NCBI GenBank assembly: GCA_964457225.1
Contig: CAYWEM010000017.1
Location: 1 to 57,408, forward strand
DNA length: 57,408 nt
Source: CAYWEM01 sp964457225
GTDB lineage: Bacteria; Acidobacteriota; Aminicenantia; UBA2199
Direction: 5' to 3'
The translations under genes were made by a program, and so were the position numbers. The notes under the pieces are model-generated. The model had not been told where the DNA came from. It searched no databases and saw only the letters and a list, made by a program, of their open reading frames with translations. Positions 8,528 to 17,435 of the stretch are shown here, piece by piece (positions within the stretch are counted from its first letter, which is position 1; the number at the start of each line of letters is the position of its first letter).

Positions 8528-9469
8528 ATGAAAAAGATAATCTGGATTCTGATCATACTGGCTTTCATCTGCCTGTCTCATCTGTCGGCTTTACCCGGCT
8601 CCTTCAACCCTGACTGGCTGCCGGCCCACAGCAAGTGGGTGCTGCATTTTGACCAGGCCCGTTTCGCCGGGACCAGGCTGTATTCCCTGCTTGACCTGAA
8701 GAAGATAGGGGAAAGCGGTTTTCCCGTAGAGATCAACCGCCATTTGAATATCGACCTCAACCGGGATGTCAGCAGTCTGACTATCGCCGGTTTTGACAAG
8801 CAGGAAAAAGGCGATCAAATACTGGTGATTCTGCAGGGTAACTTCGACTCCAAGCGCATTGTAGGCAAACTCAGGGAAAAAGAGAAAAAGATGAAAACAA
8901 GCCAAATCGCCGGAATTACAGTGTACAGCTGGCAGAATGACAGCCACCTGTTCTTTCCGGCGCCCGGCGTACTGGTGTTCTGCGAAAACGGGGCGGGACC
9001 GGAAAACATCATAAACCTGTTCCGGGGGCGCAGCCGCGGGCTTTCGAAAACAAGCGCCCTTTACAAAATGCTCAGCGAGGCTCCGGCCAAAGCCTTTGTC
9101 CAGGCGGCGGCGGTCGACATTTCCGAACTGGCCCGGCACGCCCCGCGCACCATGGTGCTGGACAGTTCTTCCCTGACGTTTTTCATGGCCATGGAAGAAA
9201 GAGACAGGTTCAATGCCCTGCTCAAGCTGGCCACCGAATCGGCCGCCAAGGCCTATAACCTGCAGCAGGTGATCACCGGACTGAAGGCCCTGGCCTCCAT
9301 GAAGTCCATGGGCGAACAAAAGGATAAAAACGATTTTAACTGGCAGGAATTGCTGGCTGCGCTTCAGGTTGGAAGCGAGGAAAACAGGCTGGTGCTGAGT
9401 CTAAGTTACCCGGTGGAAAAAATGGCCGGATTGCTGGGCGGCGGAAAAAACACCGGCCGGAAGAATTGA
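8528..9469 (+). CDS. Exported hypothetical protein upstream of the sigma/anti-sigma pair
   Basis: A 313-residue protein with a signal peptide (MKKIIWILIILAFICL, cut near LSALPG) and a strong AGGAGG site. It is mostly alpha/beta; residues about 28-100 contain SKWVLHFDQARFAGTRLYSLL, a style I associate with exported proteins beside ECF sigma factors, but I cannot name the family. It ends in a Lys/Gly/Asn tail and is followed by a strong terminator, so it is probably a separate transcript from the sigma gene. Confidence 0.65.
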   Translation: MKKIIWILIILAFICLSHLSALPGSFNPDWLPAHSKWVLHFDQARFAGTRLYSLLDLKKIGESGFPVEINRHLNIDLNRDVSSLTIAGFDKQEKGDQILVILQGNFDSKRIVGKLREKEKKMKTSQIAGITVYSWQNDSHLFFPAPGVLVFCENGAGPENIINLFRGRSRGLSKTSALYKMLSEAPAKAFVQAAAVDISELARHAPRTMVLDSSSLTFFMAMEERDRFNALLKLATESAAKAYNLQQVITGLKALASMKSMGEQKDKNDFNWQELLAALQVGSEENRLVLSLSYPVEKMAGLLGGGKNTGRKN

Positions 9470-9496
9470 GTGAAACCGAAGGTTTTTTGCAGCGGC

Positions 9497-9530
9497 AGCG
9501 CGGAGAAGGAATTCTCCGCGCTTCTTTTTT
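9497..9530 (+). terminator. Rho-independent terminator
   Basis: An 11-bp perfect stem (9497-9507 with 9512-9522) with a GGAA loop is followed by TCTTTTTT. It ends the transcript of the 8528 gene, only 13 bp before the sigma factor start. Confidence 0.9.
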
Positions 9531-9542
9531 GGGCGGGATTGG

Positions 9543-10157
9543 ATGATGAGTGAAGCGGATAACGCCGGCCAATCCGACCAGGAACTGGTCAACCTGGCCC
9601 TGGCAGGCTCGGTCCGGGCCCTGGAAGAGTTGTGGCGGCGTTATCAGCAGCGGCTCTTTTTGTTCATCCGCCGCCGGGTCGGGCTTCAACAGGATGCCGA
9701 GGATTTGCTCCAGGAGAGTTTTATCAAGGCCCGGCGCTACCTCGACCGGTACGACGGCCGCTATCGTTTCAGCACCTGGCTCTACACCCTGAGCAACCAG
9801 CTGATCATCAGTCATTTCCGCCGCCGTAAAACAGAAGTGATGCCGGCTGAACTGCCTGGCCAGGGACCAGGACCGGCTGAGCTCGCCGAGTCGGATTCCC
9901 TGCGTGATACCATCTGGAAAGCGGCCGCCGGACTGCCGGAAAAGCAGTTCAGCATTGTCTGGCTGAGGTACGTAGAGGATATGTCCCTGCGCGAGGCGGC
10001 CGGAGTACTCAAGATTTCCGAGATCAACGCCCGGGTGCTGCTCTGCCGGGCCCGTACAGCCCTGGTCCGGATTTGTTCGCCGGCCGGGGCGAGGCAGGCT
10101 GACACGCCCCATGATAGAACCGGGACCCTGAAGGAGTTGGATCATGAAAGCATGTAA
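9543..10157 (+). CDS. RNA polymerase sigma factor, ECF family
   Basis: A 204-residue sigma-70 factor with only regions 2 and 4. Region 2 is seen in AEDLLQESFIKARRYLDRY and RFSTWLYTLSNQLIISHFRRRK; region 4 is a helix-turn-helix with LPEKQFSIVWLRYVEDMSLREAAGVL and a recognition helix ending in LLCRARTAL. It would direct RNA polymerase to a small regulon controlled by the membrane protein encoded next. ATG codons at 9543 and 9546 are both possible starts; the ribosome site is weak. The gene overlaps its neighbour by 14 bp, indicating translational coupling. Confidence 0.92.
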   Translation: MMSEADNAGQSDQELVNLALAGSVRALEELWRRYQQRLFLFIRRRVGLQQDAEDLLQESFIKARRYLDRYDGRYRFSTWLYTLSNQLIISHFRRRKTEVMPAELPGQGPGPAELAESDSLRDTIWKAAAGLPEKQFSIVWLRYVEDMSLREAAGVLKISEINARVLLCRARTALVRICSPAGARQADTPHDRTGTLKELDHESM

Positions 10158-10731
10158 AATGCACCAGTTTTTTTTGAGTTCGGCCCTGGACCGCTCGGAC
10201 CGTCTGCCCTGGCTGACCGCCCGGCACCTGCGTGACTGCGGTGAATGCCGGGAATTCCGGGCCGGACTGCAGAGGGTTCACCGTGATCTGCTGGAAACCG
10301 GCCGGGAATTACGCCGGGAGGCGCTCCGGCCCGGGACTGAGCGCTCCTGCCCCGGGCTTTTCCGACCACAGTCGACCAGAACGTTGCCGGCCCGCAGGCT
10401 CTCCTGGAGACCGCTGGCCGGCCTGGCCGCCGCCCTGCTGCTGCTGGTCGTGGGCCTGCGCTTTTTGCCCTTGAAACCGGGGCCGCAAATAACTCCTGCA
10501 CCTGAACGGCTTGAAACCACCCGGGGACAACTGGCGCTCCTGCTCGAAGCCCGGGACGGCCGGACCCTGGAAAGCCCGCTGGAGGACGAACTGCAAGGCA
10601 TGATCGCCTCGGCCCGGCTGGCCGCCGAATTCCTGGCCGCCAAGGCCGCAAAAACCAGGCGCCTGCTGGCCGATGAAGACCAGGAAAACACTCCGGATTC
10701 CAATTATGATCCAGGTAATGGTTTTTACTGA
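10144..10731 (+). CDS. Membrane anti-sigma factor-like protein (ZAS type)
   Basis: A 195-residue protein whose gene overlaps the ECF sigma gene. The N-terminal cytoplasmic part has H28-x3-C32-x2-C35, the zinc-binding anti-sigma (ZAS) signature, in RHLRDCGEC. One membrane helix lies at about 93-112 (AGLAAALLLLVVGL), and an exposed C-terminal helical region follows. By family knowledge it would hold the ECF sigma at the membrane until a signal arrives. Overall similarity beyond the motif cannot be judged here. Confidence 0.72.
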   Translation: MKACKMHQFFLSSALDRSDRLPWLTARHLRDCGECREFRAGLQRVHRDLLETGRELRREALRPGTERSCPGLFRPQSTRTLPARRLSWRPLAGLAAALLLLVVGLRFLPLKPGPQITPAPERLETTRGQLALLLEARDGRTLESPLEDELQGMIASARLAAEFLAAKAAKTRRLLADEDQENTPDSNYDPGNGFY

Positions 10732-10769
10732 AAAATGCGTTTAAAACGGGAAATGGCTTCAGTGAAGGG

Positions 10770-12197
10770 TTATTGCTGTTTCGGATGGACCCGGTACTTG
10801 TTGATGGCTGAAATGAACCTCGAGTAATCCTGGTCCCTGATGTTGAGCGCCCGGGCCAGGTCTCTCAGGCTGCCTTGGTTTCCGGCAAAACTCCGCAGGA
10901 AAGTTTTCAGTTGAAAACGGTTGAGGTCCCGATCCAGAAAAGACTGCCAGGCTGTATCCCAGAATGATTTTCCGGATTCTATTTCCGAGCGCAGGAAGGA
11001 TGCATGATCCGGACCGGCCTGGAGGTTGCCGGCAGTCTGGAGCTGGAGAGGGATGTCCAGGTAATCCGCGACGGCCGGGCCGATTTGCTCTTCCCGGTGC
11101 CTGATGCCGGCTCGTTTCAGCACGTTGATCAATTCCCTGACATTCCCGGGCCAGGAATGGGCATGAAGGATTTCCCAGAAGCCCGGGCCAATGGATTTTC
11201 CACGCAGCAAGTATTCGTATTCGGAAACCAGGGCCCTGATGTCGTCAGGTCTTTCCCTGAGCGGCGGAATGCAGATGGGCAGAATATGCAGTCGGTAGTA
11301 AAGGTCTTCACGGAATCTTTTGCCGGCTACTTCCTCTTTAAGATCACGGTTGCTGGCGGCTATGATCCTGACAGCAGCGCTTTTTTCCCTGCTTTGTCCC
11401 AGGGAGCGGTATTTGCCGGTTTCGATGAAGCGCAGGAGCTTGGCCTGGACACTGAGAGGCACTTCGGATACCTCGTCAAAAAAGAGGGTGCCGTTGGCCG
11501 CGGTTTCCACCAGTCCCCTGCGGTCCCGGTCGGCCGAAGTGAAAGCGCCCTTGACATGCCCGAATAACTCGCTTTCGAACAAGGTTTCCGGAATCGCCGG
11601 ACTGTCAAAGATGATGAATTCCCCTTCACGGTCTGAGAGCTGGTGAATCATCCGGGCATAATGGCTTTTTCCGGTGCCGGTTTCTCCGAGCAGGAGTATC
11701 GGCTCCTCCTCAACCGCGTATTGCAGTACCTGTTGCCTCAGTTCGGTCATAACCGGACTGAAACCGGTCATTCCTCCCTCCGCGTTTTGCAGTTGGCGGA
11801 CTTCCGCCACGATTTTGCGCAGGACATCGGCGTGATCGTGAAAGAAAGATATATCTTCGTCCGAGAAGCTGTCCTGGCCGCTGTCCACGTATAAAAGGAA
11901 ATCCGGTTCAATCGGCAGGATCAGCAGGCTTTTAACGTAATACAGGGTCGCCGATTGGGGAAAAGTCGGATCGTGCAGGCTGACCATTTCTTCACCGCCC
12001 CGCATGACCTGGCCTGCGGTCAATGCTTTCCGCACCAGGGTCTTGGAGAATCCACGCCCATCATCCAGGTTTTTTCCCCTGATCGGCCGACCGGAATGCC
12101 AGAGAATCCTGCCGTCCCCGGCAAAAAGAACGGCGAGTCCGACTCTTTTCTGACTGATCTTGGCGGCCAGCTTTTCCTTGAAATGCCTGATCATCAT
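10770..12197 (-). CDS. Sigma-54-dependent transcriptional activator with GAF-like sensor
   Basis: A 475-residue bacterial enhancer-binding protein. Residues 1-135 look like a GAF domain rather than a response-regulator receiver. The AAA+ domain has Walker A GETGTGKS (171-178), a sigma-54 contact loop reading GAFTSA (217-222) instead of GAFTGA, Walker B TLFFDE (237-242) and FREDLYYRL near 296. The C-terminus has a Fis-like helix-turn-helix (about 435-470). It lies 10 bp downstream of a membrane Ser/Thr kinase gene, so control by that kinase is plausible. No convincing -24/-12 target promoter was found in the window. Confidence 0.9.
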   Translation of the reverse strand: MMIRHFKEKLAAKISQKRVGLAVLFAGDGRILWHSGRPIRGKNLDDGRGFSKTLVRKALTAGQVMRGGEEMVSLHDPTFPQSATLYYVKSLLILPIEPDFLLYVDSGQDSFSDEDISFFHDHADVLRKIVAEVRQLQNAEGGMTGFSPVMTELRQQVLQYAVEEEPILLLGETGTGKSHYARMIHQLSDREGEFIIFDSPAIPETLFESELFGHVKGAFTSADRDRRGLVETAANGTLFFDEVSEVPLSVQAKLLRFIETGKYRSLGQSREKSAAVRIIAASNRDLKEEVAGKRFREDLYYRLHILPICIPPLRERPDDIRALVSEYEYLLRGKSIGPGFWEILHAHSWPGNVRELINVLKRAGIRHREEQIGPAVADYLDIPLQLQTAGNLQAGPDHASFLRSEIESGKSFWDTAWQSFLDRDLNRFQLKTFLRSFAGNQGSLRDLARALNIRDQDYSRFISAINKYRVHPKQQ

Positions 12198-12207
12198 TTA
12201 CTCCCGC

Positions 12208-14472
12208 TCACAGGCAGGCCAGGCGGTGAAACACCTGGGGGCCGGCAGGCCGGGCGCCGGGTTCCTTTTCAAGCATGGTCATGATCAACATTTCCAATTC
12301 CGGAGGAAGTCCGGCCCGGTAAAAGCTTGGGGATGGCGGATGTTTTTCCAGTATCTGCTTGACTATATCCATGGGGTCATCGCTGAAAAATGGTTTTTCC
12401 AGGGTTAACAGTTCGTAGTAGACCACGCCCAGGGAAAAAATGTCGCTGGCCGGGCTCAATTCCCGGTGAGAAATCATTTCCGGAGCAAGATAATTGAGAG
12501 TGCCGATAATGCCCCCGGTTTCGGTCAGGCCGGTAACTGTGAAAGATTTGGCTATGCCGAAATCAACCAGTTTTACCAGGTTGGGATTTTCTGGAGATTT
12601 GGTAACCAGAATGTTGCCCGGGGTCAAATCCCGGTGAATTATGGCCTTCTCGTGAACGGCTGTCAGGGCCTGGATCGCCTGGCGCATAAGGTGCAGGCAG
12701 AGGTCCAGGGGAAGCTGTTCACCTCTTTGCGCGGCTTCTCTGATTATCCGGGACAGCGGCTTGCCGTCGAGAAACTCCATGGCTATGAACAGCCGGCGAT
12801 TGGTTTCACCCCGTTCGAAAACCTTGATGATATTGGGGTGGTCCAGTGCATCGATTATGTTGCCTTCCTGGATGAAGCGGCGCCGCTGTTTTTCATCGGC
12901 CGACATTTCCTCGCGCAATACCTTGAGGGCCACTGGTTTATCCGGAGCGACCAGGTTCTTGGCCCGGTAGACTATGCCCATTCCTCCCTGGGCGATTTCT
13001 TCTTCCAGCCGGAAATGACCTATGTAATGCTTTTTTTTCCAGAACGCCAGCAGGTAGAGGAAGCGACGGAAAAACAAGATCACCAGGGTGATCAGCAGGG
13101 CGACCAGGGCCAGGCCCAGGAATAACTGCAGCCTGGTCCGGGAAAGCTCCATCTTTTGAATTTGCTCTCTCTGGTTGAGAATTTCATTCTGCTGGGCCAG
13201 TAATTTGATCTGCTCTTCTTTTTGTTCGCTTTCGTATTTTTCCCGTATTTCAATGAAAGCCAGGTTTTTTTCCCGGTTGAACAGTTCTTCCCTGGCCTGA
13301 TCGTACCTGGCGTAATACTCCAGGGCTTTTTTATAATCTTTCCCGTTTTCATGAAACCGGGAAAGCCGTAAACAGAGTTTCATGCCGAGGTCAAGCAGTC
13401 CGTGTTCCTCAGCGATTCCGAGCGATTTCAGGAAATGCTCCTCAGCGGCCCGTCTGTCCTTCATCAGGTTGAAACACTTTCCCATGCTCTTGTAGGCCTC
13501 GGCCAGGTTGTCCGGGCTTTTCAATTCCGCGCTTATTTGGGCGTATTCCCGGAAATTGACCAGGGCTTCGGCATGCCGGTCACGGGCCAGCAGGTAGAGA
13601 CCGATGTTGTTGCTGATAATCCCGGTCAGGTACTTGTTGCCTATTTTTCGGGCCAGGGGCAGTGCCTGGTTGTAGTACTCCATGGCCTGGTCGTGACGGC
13701 CAAGGTTCCAGTAATCACTGCCGATGTTGCCCAGGCTGCTGGCTATACCGAATTCATTACCCAGCCTGGAAAAAATCCGATAGGCCTTTTCGCTGTGCTG
13801 GAGCGCCTGCTCGTAATTTTTCATGGTGCTGTAAAGACTGCCGATGTTGTTTAAAGTGTTGGCGGCGAAAAGCTGGTTTCCGCTTTCTTCGGCTGCTTTC
13901 AGGGATTGCAGGTAATAATCGATGGCTTTTTCGTATTCTCCTTTTTTTTCGCAGATCAAGGCCAGGTACTGGGTGGCCGTGGACACACCCCGCAGGTTGT
14001 TTTCCCGCTTGTAGTAATCCAGGGCTTTTTCCGTGCAGTTCAGGGCTTCGTCGAATTCTCCCAGTTTTCGCAGGATAGTGCCCAGGTAAAGGTTGGAGCG
14101 GGCGATCTCACTTTCCCGGCCCAGGCTGGAATAAAGCATTAAGGCCGCCCTGAAGCTGTCCCGGGCCTCTGCGAAGTTTTCCAATTCCATTGCGGCGTTG
14201 CCGATTATCTGCCGGGCTTTGCCTGAAAGCTCTTTGTCATCGAGTTTTTGCGCCAGTTCCAGGGCTTGCCGGCCGAATTGGATTGATCTGCTCAGATCAT
14301 TCATGGAAAAATGAATGCCCAACCCGATCAATAATTGCAGTTTTTCGGGTTCATCGGCGATTTCAATCCGGGCCAGGGCCTCTTCCGGATCGAAGGGCTT
14401 TTCGGCTGTACTGCAGATCATAAAATGAGAAAGCACTATGCAAAGAAATGAAAACAGCGCTGTTTTTTTCAC
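12208..14472 (-). CDS. TPR-sensor transmembrane Ser/Thr protein kinase
   Basis: A 754-residue protein with reverse topology to the 2215 kinase. A signal peptide starts the protein; the GTG at 14472 is preferred because GGGAGGT lies just upstream. About 400 residues of tandem TPR units follow (AIDYYLQSLKAAEESGNQL, AMEYYNQALPLARKIGNKY), then a coiled coil (EQIKLLAQQNEIL), a membrane helix (about 448-470) and a C-terminal kinase domain (483-754). Lys517, HRD 613-615 and DFG 637-639 are present; the catalytic loop reads HRDLTPGN with Thr for the usual Lys. It forms a two-gene operon with the sigma-54 activator. Confidence 0.92.
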   Translation of the reverse strand: MKKTALFSFLCIVLSHFMICSTAEKPFDPEEALARIEIADEPEKLQLLIGLGIHFSMNDLSRSIQFGRQALELAQKLDDKELSGKARQIIGNAAMELENFAEARDSFRAALMLYSSLGRESEIARSNLYLGTILRKLGEFDEALNCTEKALDYYKRENNLRGVSTATQYLALICEKKGEYEKAIDYYLQSLKAAEESGNQLFAANTLNNIGSLYSTMKNYEQALQHSEKAYRIFSRLGNEFGIASSLGNIGSDYWNLGRHDQAMEYYNQALPLARKIGNKYLTGIISNNIGLYLLARDRHAEALVNFREYAQISAELKSPDNLAEAYKSMGKCFNLMKDRRAAEEHFLKSLGIAEEHGLLDLGMKLCLRLSRFHENGKDYKKALEYYARYDQAREELFNREKNLAFIEIREKYESEQKEEQIKLLAQQNEILNQREQIQKMELSRTRLQLFLGLALVALLITLVILFFRRFLYLLAFWKKKHYIGHFRLEEEIAQGGMGIVYRAKNLVAPDKPVALKVLREEMSADEKQRRRFIQEGNIIDALDHPNIIKVFERGETNRRLFIAMEFLDGKPLSRIIREAAQRGEQLPLDLCLHLMRQAIQALTAVHEKAIIHRDLTPGNILVTKSPENPNLVKLVDFGIAKSFTVTGLTETGGIIGTLNYLAPEMISHRELSPASDIFSLGVVYYELLTLEKPFFSDDPMDIVKQILEKHPPSPSFYRAGLPPELEMLIMTMLEKEPGARPAGPQVFHRLACL

Positions 14473-14510
14473 TCCGACCTCCCTGCCAGTTTTCGATAAA
14501 TGGAAAATCA

Positions 14511-14540
14511 ATTATATCCATCCTGCTTCAATAAATGCAA
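14511..14540 (-). promoter_or_regulatory. Candidate sigma-70 promoter for the kinase/sigma-54-activator operon
   Basis: On the minus strand TTGCAT (14540-14535) and a perfect TATAAT (14516-14511) are 18 bp apart, placing a start site about 30 bp before the GTG. Confidence 0.5.
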
Positions 14541-14561
14541 GTCGGCCGGGTTTGAAAACAG

Positions 14562-15011
14562 TCAATCAGCCGAAGAGTTCAATCTGATCAATTGTCTTTT
14601 TTTTTCCGAATCGTTGAACATGATGTGCCCGCAGGCTCCTGGACAGGTTATGGTGTCCAGCCAGCCCAAGGTTTCCTTGAGTTTCCGTTCGGTGTTTATC
14701 AGGGCGGCGCCGTACAGAAAAGCACAGTCCCGATCAAGGCTGATCCAGGTGTGAAAGCCGAAATTCCCGGCACGGCGCAGGCATTTCCCGATGTCAGCGG
14801 GGTTGACCCAGGTGGCGAATTCCAGGTTGCAGTTCCGGTCCAAAAAGAATTTTTTCAGGTTATCACTGATGCCTCCGGGGAGAAATCCCCGGTAGTAATC
14901 CAGGAGAGGCAATCCGGATCCACCTGACCTGGCCGGCTGCTTTAACGGATAATCTGGGTTTTCCGCTTGACCGGGCGGAAAAGGCATTTGCAGGAGGTTC
15001 TTATCTTTCAT
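14562..15011 (-). CDS. Hypothetical protein (149 aa)
   Basis: No family recognised. The protein is soluble in appearance, with a conserved-looking core (LEFATWVNPADIGKCLRRAG, WISLDRDCAFLYGAALIN) and CPGACGH, whose two Cys and His could bind metal. It is last in a run of minus-strand genes that starts at the barrel protein at 17311. The ribosome site is poor, so the start is less certain than for its neighbours. Confidence 0.55.
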   Translation of the reverse strand: MKDKNLLQMPFPPGQAENPDYPLKQPARSGGSGLPLLDYYRGFLPGGISDNLKKFFLDRNCNLEFATWVNPADIGKCLRRAGNFGFHTWISLDRDCAFLYGAALINTERKLKETLGWLDTITCPGACGHIMFNDSEKKRQLIRLNSSAD

Positions 15012-15072
15012 TTATGCATCTGTTCTTCCAGGACGGCAGATATGCAAAATAGAAAACCGACCGGACCAGGAG

Positions 15073-15426
15073 CTATCTCAGCCAGGCCGGGTTGCGGCCG
15101 TGTTTTTGCCGCCAGGCCCTGGCCGCGGCCGCGGCCGCGACATTGATGTCAAGCGATCCGCTGCCGGGTGGATTCTGCTGCCGCCTGGCGTATTTCCCGG
15201 CCGAGACCCGATCGAAGGTGAACATGCCGCTGCAGGCTTCACAGACCAGCCAACCGCTTACCTGCATGGCTTGTTGCTGGACGTACATGAGCAGAAGATC
15301 ATCAGTGAATCCATGGTTTTCAAGCATGTATGTCCAGTAATTTTCATCCCCCGCCACCTGGCTCGTGGTCAGGGCATATCCCGCGGAAAAATCAAGGGGC
15401 CTGTTGCATATATCGCAAACACTCAT
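15073..15426 (-). CDS. Cysteine-rich hypothetical protein (117 aa), probable zinc-binding
   Basis: Two CxxC pairs (CDIC at the N-terminus and CEAC near residue 62) suggest a zinc-ribbon fold. AGGAGG precedes the ATG. A GGCCGC hexamer repeated three times at 15121-15138 encodes part of a seven-alanine run near residue 100. It shares the small CxxC style of the 16017 gene and lies between that gene and the HEAT-repeat gene on one side and the 149-aa protein on the other; role unknown. Confidence 0.65.
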   Translation of the reverse strand: MSVCDICNRPLDFSAGYALTTSQVAGDENYWTYMLENHGFTDDLLLMYVQQQAMQVSGWLVCEACSGMFTFDRVSAGKYARRQQNPPGSGSLDINVAAAAAARAWRQKHGRNPAWLR

Positions 15427-15447
15427 ATTGGTCCTCCTGGAAGATGA

Positions 15448-16005
15448 TCAATTCCTGATTTTCTCCAAAGCGATTTTTGCCGCTTCGCGCACGTCTTCCG
15501 AGTCGTCTTGTTCGGCTTTGCGTTTTAAAACCGGAACGGCCTGCTCCGCCCAGGTTCCCATTTCCCCCAGGGTCAGGGCCGCCCACATGCGAGTGTTATC
15601 ATCAGCGTTTTCCATGGCTTCCATGAGCGGCGGCAAAGCTGCCGGACCGATCTTCTGCAAAGCCAGGCTGGCATAGGCGTCGCCCTCGCCCCCAAACTGT
15701 CCGATCAGTTCTTTCACCACCGGGGCTCCGGTTTCCCGGTCGAAAAACAGCAATGCATACGCGGCGCCGGGGCCGTTCAATTCTCGGAGGCAGGCAGGCA
15801 CCGCGGGTTTGCCGATTTTTTTCAGGGCCAGTACGGCGTAGGCGGCGCCGGGTCCTGAAAGCGAGCTGGCCAGCTCCGGAACGGCTGATGATCCGATGGC
15901 CGCGAGTTCAAGCGCGGCTTTTGCCCTTTTGTTGCCTGTAATCCATAATTGCCATCTCGGCGCGCTCAATCGCCTGATGTGGCCGGCTATGATTGCTTTT
16001 GACAT
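15448..16005 (-). CDS. HEAT-repeat protein
   Basis: A 185-residue protein of tandem HEAT/PBS-lyase-like units of about 30 residues (AAIGSSAVPELASSLSGPGA, ALKKIGKPAVPACLRELN, ALQKIGPAALPPLMEAME). I chose the ATG at 16005 because GAGGAG lies upstream; an in-frame start at 16044 would run back into the preceding gene. HEAT units make protein-interaction scaffolds. It sits between two cysteine-rich small proteins in the same transcript direction; a joint function is possible but not shown. Confidence 0.82.
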   Translation of the reverse strand: MSKAIIAGHIRRLSAPRWQLWITGNKRAKAALELAAIGSSAVPELASSLSGPGAAYAVLALKKIGKPAVPACLRELNGPGAAYALLFFDRETGAPVVKELIGQFGGEGDAYASLALQKIGPAALPPLMEAMENADDNTRMWAALTLGEMGTWAEQAVPVLKRKAEQDDSEDVREAAKIALEKIRN

Positions 16006-16016
16006 TTTTCGGCTCC

Positions 16017-16286
16017 TCAGATTGCTTTTCCGCACATACAGCATTTACGGTATTTGCGCAGGTGCTCCCTGCCCCTGGAGGTGCAGACCGAGCAGATAAA
16101 CAGGTTTATGCCTTCATAGGGCACTACGGCGCAGTCGGCCGGCCCGAACATTGAAGCCTGCACAGGTTTCTGACAAAAGCCGCAAACACCGCTCTGGTTC
16201 TTCAGCATCACCGCTGCGGCGTATTTTCCGCCTTTTCCATGACAATCCACTGAACAATAAGGTTCTCCAAGACCACCACGTTTCAT
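16017..16286 (-). CDS. Small zinc-finger-like protein (89 aa)
   Basis: Starts at the ATG at 16286, which has a strong AAGGAGG; the frame is open further upstream but there overlaps the barrel protein gene. The product is very cysteine-rich: YCSVDC, CGFC, CSVC and CCMC provide at least three possible zinc sites. It ends 11 bp before the HEAT-repeat gene start. The family is not recognised; a treble-clef or zinc-ribbon fold is likely from the CxxC spacing. Confidence 0.7.
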   Translation of the reverse strand: MKRGGLGEPYCSVDCHGKGGKYAAAVMLKNQSGVCGFCQKPVQASMFGPADCAVVPYEGINLFICSVCTSRGREHLRKYRKCCMCGKAI

Positions 16287-16300
16287 TTTTCCTCCTTGTT

Positions 16301-17311
16301 TTAAAGCAGCCAGCGCAAACCAAAAGAAGCCTTGACCGGGGAATCCAGGTGTTGCAGTCGCCAACCGTATAGCAAGGTGGCGAGGAGTACCAGATCTGCA
16401 TCTACGGCCAGCCGTGGGCCGATCCGGTAAAGAGTTCCCGCTGAAAAAGCCAGGCCTTCCAAGCTTGAATAATTGCCGCCCCCCCACTTGACAAAGCCCA
16501 CCGTGCCGAAATGCAGGCCCAGGCGGGGGCGATACACTTTTTCCTTGCCCAGGGGGTAGATCCGCATGCCCAGTGAATAAGAACTGCCGGCCGGTCCTAA
16601 TCCACTGCCTGCTAGAATGCTTAAATAATTTCTTATCTTGCCGCCGACGGTACCGGGCAGCAGGGGCGAAAATTCCAGGTTGACACCGAAACCACCGTAG
16701 GGAATGCCGGCACCTATTCCGATTTGCATGAATGCCGGATTCTGAGATTCTACCGACCCGGTCATGTGATCTCGGCGTTTGGTTTCCCAGTTGAATCGTG
16801 CTCCAAGACTGAACTTGAAACGCCCGCCGATTTCATCGTCTGTAAAATCATCAAAAATATGAAACAGGTAGAAAGCATCGGCCAAAAAACTCAGCGATTC
16901 ATTCAGCCTGAATCCAAGGCCGCCCCCCAGGGTCAGGGCGTTCAGAGTGTCATAATCTTCTTCCCAGGTGTTCCACCGGTTGAGAATCCGGTCCATCTTG
17001 GTGTAATGAAATGAAAAACGCGGCGAAACCAGGCCGCTTCGTCCCAGGGGATAAAAATTGAACCCCATGGCGAAGAGAGGTGAATCCTGCTTGTAACCAA
17101 GGCCGAGTGAAAAACTGAGATACTGATTGGCCCGGTGCATTCCGGCCGGGAGCAGGGGATTCAGCTCCAGGTTGAGGCCTGTATGCCCGTAGGGTATGCC
17201 GTAGCCTGCTCCAACACTGAACAGGCGGTCTTCCGTTCCCGGCCGGCCGCCGGCTTTAACACCCGCCGGGACCAGGGTCAGGAACAAGATCGTCAAGATC
17301 ATCGATTTCAT
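16301..17311 (-). CDS. Outer-membrane beta-barrel protein with internal duplication
   Basis: A 336-residue exported protein (signal peptide cut near GVKAGG; AAGGAGG before the ATG). The mature part contains two related halves: GAGYGIPYGHTGLNLELNPLLP near residue 34 and IGAGIPYGGFGVNLEFSPLLP near residue 195, each followed by NYL/QYLS, an FYPLG or IYPLG strand and an RFSFHY or RLGLHF strand. This suggests a barrel built by duplication. Function unknown. It heads a run of five same-direction genes. Confidence 0.8.
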   Translation of the reverse strand: MKSMILTILFLTLVPAGVKAGGRPGTEDRLFSVGAGYGIPYGHTGLNLELNPLLPAGMHRANQYLSFSLGLGYKQDSPLFAMGFNFYPLGRSGLVSPRFSFHYTKMDRILNRWNTWEEDYDTLNALTLGGGLGFRLNESLSFLADAFYLFHIFDDFTDDEIGGRFKFSLGARFNWETKRRDHMTGSVESQNPAFMQIGIGAGIPYGGFGVNLEFSPLLPGTVGGKIRNYLSILAGSGLGPAGSSYSLGMRIYPLGKEKVYRPRLGLHFGTVGFVKWGGGNYSSLEGLAFSAGTLYRIGPRLAVDADLVLLATLLYGWRLQHLDSPVKASFGLRWLL

Positions 17312-17435
17312 TTTGCCAGCCTCCTTGCTTCAATTCTGATTGCTTCCCAATATCCTTCAGCAATTTTTCTGCCAAGCGGACGGGGGCCGGAAACATCAGT
17401 TCAATGGAGGTTGCGAAAGTTGACCTGACAGGAGC

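Noticed and set aside
15121..15138. GGCCGC hexamer repeat as a possible phase-variable tract
   Set aside because: Only three units in coding frame, giving alanines; changes in copy number would not shift the frame.
16287..16487. Longer N-terminus for the small zinc-finger protein
   Set aside because: It would overlap the barrel gene in another frame, and a strong AAGGAGG site marks the internal ATG at 16286.
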